Shown in pieces: positions 1 to 6,077 of a stretch of 6,169 nt of DNA. The number at the start of each line of letters is the position of its first letter. Position 1 is the stretch's first letter. The position numbers and the translations under genes are program-made. The notes below the pieces were generated by a model. That model saw only the letters and a program-made list of their open reading frames with translations, was not told the DNA's origin and searched no databases. The stretch is taken from NCBI GenBank assembly GCA_025355255.1, contig JANYAA010000470.1:1-6169 (forward strand), given 5' to 3'. This DNA comes from Chloroflexota bacterium (GTDB lineage Bacteria; Chloroflexota; Limnocylindria; Limnocylindrales; CSP1-4).

Positions 1-506
1 GGCTGGCCACGGGCGCAACGCACCTGATCCTCGGCGGCCTGCTCGCCGCCGGGGCCAAGGGGATCGCCGTCCCGCTGATCCTGGGCCGGATCCTGCGCCA
101 GAGTCCGATCCGCACGGAGCGCCATCCGCTGATCGGCCCGCGGACGTCCGTGCTGGCGGCCATCCTCATCGTGTTCGCCGCCGCCTCAGCCGTTGACGGC
201 GCGGCGCTGCGCGGCTCGCTGGGCGCGTCCAACGCGCTGCCTGCCGCGGTTGCCGAGATCCTCACTGGCCTGCTTATCACGATGTCACGGCGCAAAGGCC
301 TCTCCATCATCGTGGGGCTGCTGGTCTTCGAGAACGGGCTTGCGCTGACGGCGTTCAGCCTCACCTACGGCATGCCGCTCGTGATCGAGTTCGGCATTGT
401 GTTTGACCTCCTCATCGCCGTGGTTGCGGTCTGGGTGTACGCCCGCCGGATGATCACGGTGCTGGGCACGATGGATACGAGCGAAATGAAGAGCCTGCGC
501 TGGTGA
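1..506 (+). CDS. hyfE: HyfE-like membrane subunit of group 4 hydrogenase complex (5' partial)
   Basis: Integral membrane subunit of a Hyf/Hyc-type energy-converting hydrogenase complex, expected to sit in the membrane arm beside the antiporter-like subunits. The reading frame is open from base 3 to the TGA at 504-506, giving 167 visible residues; the start lies left of the window. A GTG at 150 could start a shorter protein. However, the codons before it are in frame and encode a hydrophobic helix with a conserved-looking Lys (GLLAAGAKGIAVPLIL), so I read the gene as running off the edge. Several hydrophobic helices follow. The segment ENGLALTAFSLTYGMPLVIE and the following FGIVFDLLIAVVAVWVYARR match what I recall of the HyfE C-terminal half. 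E. coli HyfE is a little over 200 residues, so about 50 are missing. The stop overlaps the next start by four bases (GTGA), implying coupled translation. Family assignment is from recognition, not a search. Confidence 0.85.
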   Translation, partial: LATGATHLILGGLLAAGAKGIAVPLILGRILRQSPIRTERHPLIGPRTSVLAAILIVFAAASAVDGAALRGSLGASNALPAAVAEILTGLLITMSRRKGLSIIVGLLVFENGLALTAFSLTYGMPLVIEFGIVFDLLIAVVAVWVYARRMITVLGTMDTSEMKSLRW

Positions 507-1993
507 TCGAGCTGCTCGTCGTCCTCGCCGTCATGGCGCCGCTTGTCGGCGGGCTTGTCGCGTGGCCATGGCCGGGGCGGTCCATTGACCCGGAGCGGAC
601 CGCGCTGCTCGCCTTCACCATGGCGGCGGTCGCCGGGCTTGGGCTTGCGGTACTTGCGGCAACCGACGCGAGCGGGTCCGTGTCGGCCTTTGGCGGCACG
701 GTGGTGGTGGATCCGCTGGGTGCCGGGCTTCTCGTGGTGATCCTGGCGGTGGCGTCGCTGGCGCTCGCCGCATCGCCGCGGTACATGCGCCACGAGCTGG
801 CCCACGGCGTCCTGCGCCCGGCCGACGAGGGTCGCTACTACGCGCTGCTGCTGGCCTTCATCGCCAGCCTGCTCGCCGTGCCGCTGTTGGCGAACCTAGG
901 GCTGCTCTGGGTGGCCATCGAGGCCTCGACGGCGGTGTCGGCGCTGCTGGTGGGCATCACGCGGACCCCGGAGGCCATCGAGGCGGCGTGGAAATACCTT
1001 GTGCTAGGCACCATCGGCGTGGGCTTTGCGCTGCTGGCGACGATGCTCGCCTACGCGTCATCGGTCGCGCTGCTGGGCGACACATCCGATGCGCTCAACT
1101 GGACGCGTCTCACCGCCATCGCCGCGCAGCTGGATCCGCAGCTGATGCGCCTCGCCTTCGTGTTTGCGCTGGCGGGATACGGCACAAAGGCCGGCCTCGT
1201 CCCGTTCCACACCTGGCTCCCCGATGCCCACAGCCAGGCGCCAAGCCCCGTGAGCGCACTGCTCTCGGGCGCCTCGCTGGTGGCCGCGCTCTACGCATTG
1301 GCGCGGTTCAACGCCATCACCGTGGTGACGCTCGGGCCGGCCTTCTCGTCGGGGCTGCTGGTCGCCATCGGCTTGCTCAGCATCGCCGTGGCGCTGCCGT
1401 TCCTGGTTGCCCAGGAGGACCTCAAGCGCCTCCTCGCCTATTCCAGCGTGGAGCACATGGGCGTGATGGCGCTGGGTCTGGGCTTTGGCGGACCGCTGGC
1501 GCTCGTTGGCGTGGCCCTCCACGCGCTGCTGCACGGGCTCGTGAAGGCCGGGCTCTTCCTGGCGGCGGGCGAGCTTGTCCAGCAGTACGGCAGCCGACAT
1601 CTCGCGCGCATCCGCGGCGCCGCCAGACAGGTTCCTGTTGCGGGCGGCGCGCTCGGGGCCGGGATGGTCTTGCTGGGCGGCTTCCCGCCATCGGGCATCT
1701 TCGCCACGGAGTTCGCCATCCTCGTGGGCGGGGTGGAACGTGGCTGGGGCCTGGCCGCTGGCGCCGCCGCTGTGCTGCTGGCCCTGGCGTTTGTCGCGCT
1801 GGCGTTCCACGGCGTCCGTGTGGCGTGGGGGCGGCCGGTGGCGGGGCTGGTGACTGCGCGGGCTGGCCGCGCTCAGACGGCATGGCTGGGGCTCCCAATG
1901 GGGGCCGTGGCGCTCATTGGCATCTGGACGCCGGCGCCGCTGGCGGCGCTGCTGGCGGCCGTTGGGGCGATCCTTGGGGGCGGCCGTGGCTGA
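503..1993 (+). CDS. hyfF: HyfF-like proton antiporter-type subunit (NuoL/M/N family)
   Basis: Membrane protein of the complex I antiporter family (496 residues; E. coli HyfF is about 526), expected to couple electron transfer to ion translocation. About 13-14 hydrophobic helices fill the sequence. Family charged residues are visible: Glu140 in LLWVAIEAS, Lys229 in GTKAGLVPFHTWLPDAHS, the block EDLKRLLAYSSVEHMG (305-320), His340 and His344 with Lys348 in LLHGLVKAG, and Glu403 in PPSGIFATEF. These are in the places where NuoM-type pumps carry their channel Glu and Lys residues, so the ion path looks intact. The start is GTG at 503, overlapping the hyfE stop; a purine-rich GAAGAG lies about ten bases upstream. 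There is no long C-terminal lateral helix as in NuoL, which fits HyfF/NuoM-like proteins. An alternative name would be HycC- or NuoM-like; the position after hyfE favours HyfF. Confidence 0.9.
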   Translation: MIELLVVLAVMAPLVGGLVAWPWPGRSIDPERTALLAFTMAAVAGLGLAVLAATDASGSVSAFGGTVVVDPLGAGLLVVILAVASLALAASPRYMRHELAHGVLRPADEGRYYALLLAFIASLLAVPLLANLGLLWVAIEASTAVSALLVGITRTPEAIEAAWKYLVLGTIGVGFALLATMLAYASSVALLGDTSDALNWTRLTAIAAQLDPQLMRLAFVFALAGYGTKAGLVPFHTWLPDAHSQAPSPVSALLSGASLVAALYALARFNAITVVTLGPAFSSGLLVAIGLLSIAVALPFLVAQEDLKRLLAYSSVEHMGVMALGLGFGGPLALVGVALHALLHGLVKAGLFLAAGELVQQYGSRHLARIRGAARQVPVAGGALGAGMVLLGGFPPSGIFATEFAILVGGVERGWGLAAGAAAVLLALAFVALAFHGVRVAWGRPVAGLVTARAGRAQTAWLGLPMGAVALIGIWTPAPLAALLAAVGAILGGGRG

Positions 1994-2000
1994 GGATCCG

Positions 2001-3566
2001 ATGACGATGCTCGCGGCGCGTCTTGGCCACCCGATTGTCGTGAGTGGACCGGCCGATGAGCATCTTCTCCATATCGGCCGCGACGAGCTGCCGCGGGCGG
2101 TGGAGACGCTCAGCGAGGCTGGGGCGCGCCACGTCATGCTGCTTGGCGTTGACGAGCGCGGCCTCGACGCGGATGGTGATCTTGCAGTGGAAGAGGTCAT
2201 GGCGCTGCCGGACGGCCCGCTGGTGCGGCTGCGGGCGGCGCTGGATCCGGCCAACCCCACACACCCGGCGATCACCCCGCTGCTGCCGGCCGCCCAGTGG
2301 GATGAGCGCGAGGCGTATGACCTCTTCGGCATCGTCCCGGCCGGGCATCCCGATCCGCGCCCGCTGGTCCACCACGAGCCGCGCCCCGGCGAACCGCCGG
2401 CGCTGCTCAAGGTGGGGCCCGCCCTATCGGTCGAGCCTGCAGCGCCGCGGACCCCATTCCACGCCTTCGTCGCTCATGGCGAGGGCGTGTACGAGCTGCC
2501 CGTTGGCCCCATCCATGCGGGCGTCATCGAGCCTGGGCACTTTCGGTTCTCGGCCGTCGGCGAGTCCGTGCTCCACCTTGACGCGCGCCTCTTCTACACG
2601 CACCGCGGCATCGAGAAGCTTGTTGAGGGCCGGAACTTCGAGAGCGCGCTGGCCATCGCCGAGCGGGCCTGTGGCGTGGACACCGTCACCCACGCCACGG
2701 CGTTCAGCCGCGCGGTGGAGCGCCTGACGGCCACCGAGGTCCCCGCGCGTGCCGTCAAGGCCCGCGTGCTGCTGGCTGAGATGGAGCGCCTCTACAACCA
2801 CGTGGGCGATCTCGGCAACATGTGCGCGGGCGTCGGGTTCAACCCGGGCATCTCGCGTCTGGGCTGGGCGAAGGAGCGCCTGCTGCGCCTCAACGAGGGG
2901 CTGACCGGCCACCGCTACCTCACCTCGACCGTGGCGCCGGGTGGGCTGCGCCGCGACCTCGATCCGGCCGGCGTCGCCGCGCTGGACGTGGCGATCCTCG
3001 ATCTGGACCGGGAGGTACGTGGCATCGTTCGCGGCCTGGTCAGGTCCGACGGGTTCATGTCCCGTCTCCACGCCACGGGGATCGTGCCACTCGCCACCGC
3101 CCGACGGCTGGGCGCCCTGGGCGTTGCGGCGCGCGCCAGCGGCGATGCGGCAGACCTGCGCCTGGATCGGCCGGCCGAGGGTTATACCGGGATGGAGCTT
3201 GAGATCGCCACCCACACGGCAGGCGATGCCGCTGCCCGCTTCCACGTGCGCACACACGAAGTGGCAACCTCGGCGCGGCTGGTGCGCGAGTTGGCTGCCC
3301 ACCTCCCCGCCGGACCCGTGCGGGTGCCACTTGCGCAGCCCGCAGCACCCGGCGCGTCCACGCTGGCAGGCGCCGAGGGGCCTCGGGGGGCGTCGTGGGT
3401 CTGGCTCATGGCCGGGCGCGACAACACCGTGGAACGCTTCCACCTCCGTACAGCGTCCTTCGCCAACTGGCCCGTCGTGGCGGCAGCGGTGCCCGGCAAC
3501 CTCGTACCCGACTTCCCGCTGATCAACAAGAGCTTTGAGCTCTGCTACGCCTGCACGGACCGCTGA
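2001..3566 (+). CDS. hyfG: HyfG-like large subunit (NuoC + NuoD fusion) with altered Ni-Fe ligand set
   Basis: Catalytic large subunit of a group 4 [NiFe]-hydrogenase-like complex (521 residues). Residues 1 to about 130 are the NuoC-like 30-kDa domain, with the typical WDEREAYDLFGI at 100-111. The rest is the hydrogenase large-subunit/NuoD domain. Motifs: GPIHAGVIEPGHFRF (169-183), including Glu177 of the usual E-GH element; ERACGVDTVTH (221-231), where the family's CGxC is C224-G-V-D227; and the C-terminal LCYACTDR (C515, C518). Three of four metal-ligand cysteines remain, and the second of the first pair is Asp. The usual DPC before the last pair is ELC. The protein ends at CTDR, the point where E. 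coli pre-HycE is cleaved, so no C-terminal peptide exists. Start: ATG at 2001 has GAGGA four bases upstream. GTG at 1986, overlapping hyfF, would add five residues, and ATG at 2007 would have better spacing. Two bases separate its stop from the next gene. Hydrogenase activity is uncertain. Confidence 0.9.
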   Translation: MTMLAARLGHPIVVSGPADEHLLHIGRDELPRAVETLSEAGARHVMLLGVDERGLDADGDLAVEEVMALPDGPLVRLRAALDPANPTHPAITPLLPAAQWDEREAYDLFGIVPAGHPDPRPLVHHEPRPGEPPALLKVGPALSVEPAAPRTPFHAFVAHGEGVYELPVGPIHAGVIEPGHFRFSAVGESVLHLDARLFYTHRGIEKLVEGRNFESALAIAERACGVDTVTHATAFSRAVERLTATEVPARAVKARVLLAEMERLYNHVGDLGNMCAGVGFNPGISRLGWAKERLLRLNEGLTGHRYLTSTVAPGGLRRDLDPAGVAALDVAILDLDREVRGIVRGLVRSDGFMSRLHATGIVPLATARRLGALGVAARASGDAADLRLDRPAEGYTGMELEIATHTAGDAAARFHVRTHEVATSARLVRELAAHLPAGPVRVPLAQPAAPGASTLAGAEGPRGASWVWLMAGRDNTVERFHLRTASFANWPVVAAAVPGNLVPDFPLINKSFELCYACTDR

Positions 3567-3568
3567 CG

Positions 3569-4336
3569 ATGCCCCTCGACGTGCTCCGCCGAATCCTTGA
3601 CCCGCTCCGCACAGGCATCGTGACGTCGCGCTACCCGGCCGAGCCTGCGCTCCTGGCGCCTGCGGCGCGGCGGCTGCCCGTGGTGGACGCCGCCCGCTGT
3701 GACGGCGACGCCTCTTGCGTTGGCGTCTGCCCCACGGGCGCCATCACGCTGAACGAGGGCGTGTGGACGGTCGATGCCGGGCGCTGCGTGCTCTGTGATG
3801 CCTGCGTGGATGCCTGCCCGGCCGGTGCCGTCGGCCGTCTGGGTTCCCCTGCGCCTGCCTACCGCCCAGCGGGTGCCGCGGATCCCGCCTCGGCAGCGGC
3901 CGAGCGCCTGCGGGTTGCCGTTGCCGCCAAGCTGGGCCGCTCGCTCCACGTCCGCCACCTCGACGCGGGCTCCTGCAACGGTTGCGACTGGGAGATCGCA
4001 GCGCTGCTCAACCCGTACCACGATGTCCAGCGTCTCGGAATCGACTTCGTCGCGTCGCCACGCCACGCCGATCTGCTGCTGGTCACCGGGATCATGAGCC
4101 GCAACCTGCGCGAGGCCGCGCTTCGCACGTACGACTCGATGGCCGAGCCGCGCCTCGTGGTTGCGGTCGGCGCCTGTGCCATCAGCGGCGGCGTCTTCGC
4201 GGGTTCGCCCGAGGGTGACGACGGCATCGCCGGGACGCTGCCGGTGGACGTGCTGGTGCCGGGCTGTCCGCCGCGGCCCGAGTCCATTGTCGAGGGGCTG
4301 CTCCTGGCTGTGGGCCGACGCCCCGCGGCTAGCTGA
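3569..4336 (+). CDS. Ferredoxin / NuoB-like small subunit fusion (HyfH-HyfI)
   Basis: Electron-transfer protein of the hydrogenase-like complex (255 residues) that joins two subunits which are separate in E. coli. Residues about 35-90 are a two-cluster bacterial ferredoxin domain (HyfH/HycF/NuoI role). Residues about 120-250 are the NuoB-like small subunit (HyfI/HycG role) carrying the cluster nearest the active site. The second ferredoxin motif is standard: C73, C76, C79, C83 followed by Pro. The first is C44-x2-D47-x2-C50-x3-C54-Pro, with Asp where the second Cys is expected. The small-subunit ligands are complete: CNGC (C136, C139), C203 in GACAISGGVF and C233 in PGCPPRPE; SPRHADLLLVTG (163-174) is typical of HyfI. 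A roughly 30-residue Ala/Pro-rich linker joins the halves. It starts two bases after hyfG, with no clear Shine-Dalgarno sequence, so it is probably translated by reinitiation. The domain calls are firm; the reason for the fusion is inference. Confidence 0.92.
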   Translation: MPLDVLRRILDPLRTGIVTSRYPAEPALLAPAARRLPVVDAARCDGDASCVGVCPTGAITLNEGVWTVDAGRCVLCDACVDACPAGAVGRLGSPAPAYRPAGAADPASAAAERLRVAVAAKLGRSLHVRHLDAGSCNGCDWEIAALLNPYHDVQRLGIDFVASPRHADLLLVTGIMSRNLREAALRTYDSMAEPRLVVAVGACAISGGVFAGSPEGDDGIAGTLPVDVLVPGCPPRPESIVEGLLLAVGRRPAAS

Positions 4337-4417
4337 GCGTCGGGCTCAACGGCGTCCTGCGCAACGGCGCTGCACGGCCACCTCCGACGGCGCACACTCG
4401 GCGCAGGAGGACAGGAA
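4337..4417. other. Short intergenic gap after the hydrogenase operon
   Basis: About 80 bases with no gene. It contains an eight-base direct repeat (caacggcg at 4347-4354 and 4362-4369) and a weak five-pair hairpin, TGAGC/GCTCA, at 4334-4348 that includes the hyfHI stop codon. No T-run, clear promoter boxes or strong terminator are visible, so read-through into the downstream cassette is possible. Confidence 0.5.
4405..4410 (+). promoter_or_regulatory. Perfect Shine-Dalgarno AGGAGG for the 47-residue ORF
   Basis: AGGAGG is followed by seven bases and an ATG at 4418. It is the strongest ribosome binding site in the window and is the main reason to take the small ORF seriously. Confidence 0.7.
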
Positions 4418-4561
4418 ATGGAGTCGTCGGCTATGGGGTGGCGCGCCTTGTCGCACGCGTCATGCGCCGCATCGGCCGACGCCGTCACGCCTGAACGTGA
4501 GGACCGCTCCCGAGGCACAGGGGAGTCGGGCATCATCGGCGCACGTGGAGGTTGTCGATGA
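4418..4561 (+). CDS. Small ORF (47 residues), possible leader peptide coupled to the membrane protein
   Basis: An ORF of 47 codons starts at ATG 4418 behind the AGGAGG site. Its TGA stop (4559-4561) shares the sequence ATGA with the start of the downstream membrane-protein gene, the classic arrangement for coupled translation. The peptide begins MESSAMGWRALSHASCAASA and ends in a Gly/Arg-rich stretch, RGGCR. It contains Cys16 and Cys46, no membrane segment and no domain I recognise. Third-position GC is about 70% by my count, which looks lower than in the large genes, so it may be a translated leader or regulatory ORF rather than a stable protein. The alternative is chance: the Shine-Dalgarno sequence and overlap argue against that but do not exclude it. 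No function is assigned. Confidence 0.5.
   Translation: MESSAMGWRALSHASCAASADAVTPEREDRSRGTGESGIIGARGGCR
4547..4551 (+). promoter_or_regulatory. Shine-Dalgarno GGAGG deciding the membrane-protein start
   Basis: GGAGG ends six bases before the ATG at 4558 and abuts the TTG at 4552. It therefore supports ATG 4558 over the longer TTG reading. It lies inside the end of the 47-codon ORF, so ribosomes finishing that ORF pass over it. Confidence 0.7.
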
Positions 4562-4965
4562 TTATCCAGCGCTTCAGCATGCTGCGCGACTTGGCGGCCC
4601 TCGTGGTGGTCGCCCTGATCTGCCCTATCTCCGTCTTTGGCGGCGCGAACTTGGGCTGTATCGGCCACGCCGAGTTCAGCGGCTCCTGCGCCCTGACGGT
4701 GATCGTCGTCTCGCCGCTGATCCTGTTGGTGGGCGGCGCGGTTGCCGGGACCCTGACTCGGGGCTGGACCGGGCTGCTCTGGACGCTCATCGGGACGGTC
4801 GGCGGGATGTTCACCATCCTGGTGATCTCCCAGATCGCCCATGACCCGGTGCCTGTGGACCTGTTTTCGGGGGCGATCGCCTCGTTCTTCTTTGGCTTCC
4901 CAGTGGTGACCGGCTACGGCTTCGCGCGCGTCCTCGCGAAGCTCTTGGAGTCGCGCCGGGCCTGA
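4558..4965 (+). CDS. Unrecognised small four-helix membrane protein
   Basis: A 135-residue protein of unknown function. Four hydrophobic segments are visible at about 11-29, 45-66, 71-92 and 102-126. The loop between the first two carries Cys34 and Cys44 (NLGCIGHAEF..SGSC), which could form a disulfide or bind something. A further Cys22 lies in the first helix. The second and third helices are rich in Gly (VGGAVAGTLTRGW, LIGTVGGMF), suggesting close helix packing. There is no signal-peptide cleavage pattern. The C-terminus is short and basic (LESRRA). The start at 4558 is chosen for the GGAGG six bases upstream and the ATGA overlap with the preceding small ORF. It does not resemble a known Hyf/Hyc subunit, and a link to the complex rests only on its position downstream. 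It converges on hypE with 32 bases between the stops. Confidence 0.78.
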   Translation: MIIQRFSMLRDLAALVVVALICPISVFGGANLGCIGHAEFSGSCALTVIVVSPLILLVGGAVAGTLTRGWTGLLWTLIGTVGGMFTILVISQIAHDPVPVDLFSGAIASFFFGFPVVTGYGFARVLAKLLESRRA

Positions 4966-4972
4966 CGCCCTA

Positions 4973-4994
4973 GCCGGCGGCGCACCCCGCCAGC
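4973..4994. terminator. Hairpin between convergent genes, possible bidirectional terminator
   Basis: gccggcgg (4973-4980) can pair with ccgccagc (4987-4994): eight positions with one mismatch, around a six-base loop. It sits in the 32-base gap between the stop of the membrane-protein gene and the stop of hypE, which is where a shared terminator would be expected. There is no T-run on either side, so it would not be a standard intrinsic terminator. Confidence 0.4.
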
Positions 4995-4997
4995 CGT

Positions 4998-6077
4998 TCA
5001 GCAGATCCGGGGCAGCTGCTCTCCCACGAGCATGTCCACAATCCGCTCGCTGCCCACGATCGTCCGCATCGTGACCATACCCGGGTGATCCGCCACCACC
5101 TCGCCAATCCGCGCGGCGTCGGCCCCCTCGGGCAGAGCGCGCATCGCGGCCAGCACGGCGTCAACAGACGCCGACGGCACCACGGCCACGAGCTTGCCCT
5201 CGTTGGCCACGTGGAGCGGGTCCAGCCCCAGAAACTCGCACGCCGCGCGCACAGGCCCCGGGATGGGAATGGCCGGCTCGTCGAGCACCATGCCCACACG
5301 TGAGGCCTGGGCGATCTCGTTGAGCGCCGACGACAGGCCACCGCGCGTGGGGTCTCGCAAGACGTGGATATCGGGCTCAACGGCGGTCATCACCGCCACG
5401 AGTCCGGCCAGCTCCTGGGTGTCCGAGGCGATCTCCACCTCGAACTCCAGCCCTTCGCGGACGCTCATGATCGCCACGCCGTGCAGGCCGATCGGCCCCG
5501 AGAGGATGACGGCATCACCAGGCTGGGCGCGGTCCGCCGCAGGCGCCACGCCGTCGCGGATGAGCCCGATGCCCGCCGTGTTGACGAAGAGCCTGTCAGC
5601 GGCGCCCCGCCCCACCACCTTCGTGTCGCCGGTCACGATCTTGGCGCCAGCCTTCACTGCCGCCGCGGCGGCCGACATCGTGATCTGCCGCAGCTCCTCA
5701 AGCGGCAGGCCCTCTTCGATGATGTAGGCAAGCGAGATGGCCAGCGGGGTAGCCCCCATCATGGCGAGGTCATTGATGGTGCCGTTCACGGCCAGCTCGC
5801 CAATGTCGCCGCCGGGGAACCGGATGGGCGACACGACGTACGAGTCCGTTGTGAACGCGAGGCGGGCGCCGGAGACCTCCACCACGGCGGCGTCGTTGAG
5901 CACGCCCCCAGGCGACGCCGCCGCCAGCGCAGGCGCAAGCAGGTCCCGCATCAGCGCCGCCGACAGCTGGCCGCCCGAGCCGTGGCCCAGGATGACCCGC
6001 TGGTCCTCCGGGATGGGCACGGGGCAGTACACGCCGTCCGCGTCAATCGTGACGATCTTCTGACCCTCGGCGGTCAT
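4998..6077 (-). CDS. hypE: HypE, [NiFe]-hydrogenase cyanide-ligand maturation protein
   Basis: HypE works with HypF in the cytoplasm. HypF carbamoylates its C-terminal Cys, and HypE dehydrates that group with ATP to a thiocyanate, which supplies the cyanide ligands placed on iron by HypC/HypD. The 359-residue protein is close to the usual 330-350. Visible family features: GHGSGGQLSAALMRDLL (31-47), TTDSYVVSPIRFPGGDIGEL (76-95), AVNGTINDLAMMGATP (96-111), VTGDTKVVGRG (148-158), RDPTRGGLSSALNEIA (241-256), and the diagnostic C-terminal PRIC ending at Cys359. The start is ATG at 6077 (complement), with GAGG seven bases upstream; a longer in-frame reading adds only Arg/His-rich residues and is unlikely. 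The stop of the upstream gene overlaps this start by four bases (ATGA), so it belongs to an operon entering from the right edge. It is intact, with no missing key residue seen. Confidence 0.96.
   Translation of the reverse strand: MTAEGQKIVTIDADGVYCPVPIPEDQRVILGHGSGGQLSAALMRDLLAPALAAASPGGVLNDAAVVEVSGARLAFTTDSYVVSPIRFPGGDIGELAVNGTINDLAMMGATPLAISLAYIIEEGLPLEELRQITMSAAAAAVKAGAKIVTGDTKVVGRGAADRLFVNTAGIGLIRDGVAPAADRAQPGDAVILSGPIGLHGVAIMSVREGLEFEVEIASDTQELAGLVAVMTAVEPDIHVLRDPTRGGLSSALNEIAQASRVGMVLDEPAIPIPGPVRAACEFLGLDPLHVANEGKLVAVVPSASVDAVLAAMRALPEGADAARIGEVVADHPGMVTMRTIVGSERIVDMLVGEQLPRIC

Noticed and set aside
988..2004. Open frame of 338 codons on the + strand inside hyfF
   Set aside because: Arg/Gly/Ala-rich translation in another frame of a clear antiporter gene; no motifs.
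1058..2410. Long open frame on the - strand (about 450 codons) opposite hyfF and hyfG
   Set aside because: It is a shadow of two well-supported genes. Its product is low-complexity, rich in Arg, Ser, His and Gln, with no recognisable domain; such frames arise readily in high-GC DNA.
4334..4348. TGAGC/GCTCA hairpin at the hyfHI stop as a terminator
   Set aside because: Only five base pairs and no T-run; too weak to call a terminator.
3859..4842. Open frame of 327 codons on the - strand across hyfHI, the gap and the membrane-protein gene
   Set aside because: Low-complexity translation overlapping two supported genes; no family features. It does cross the small ORF region but has no ribosome site I can see.
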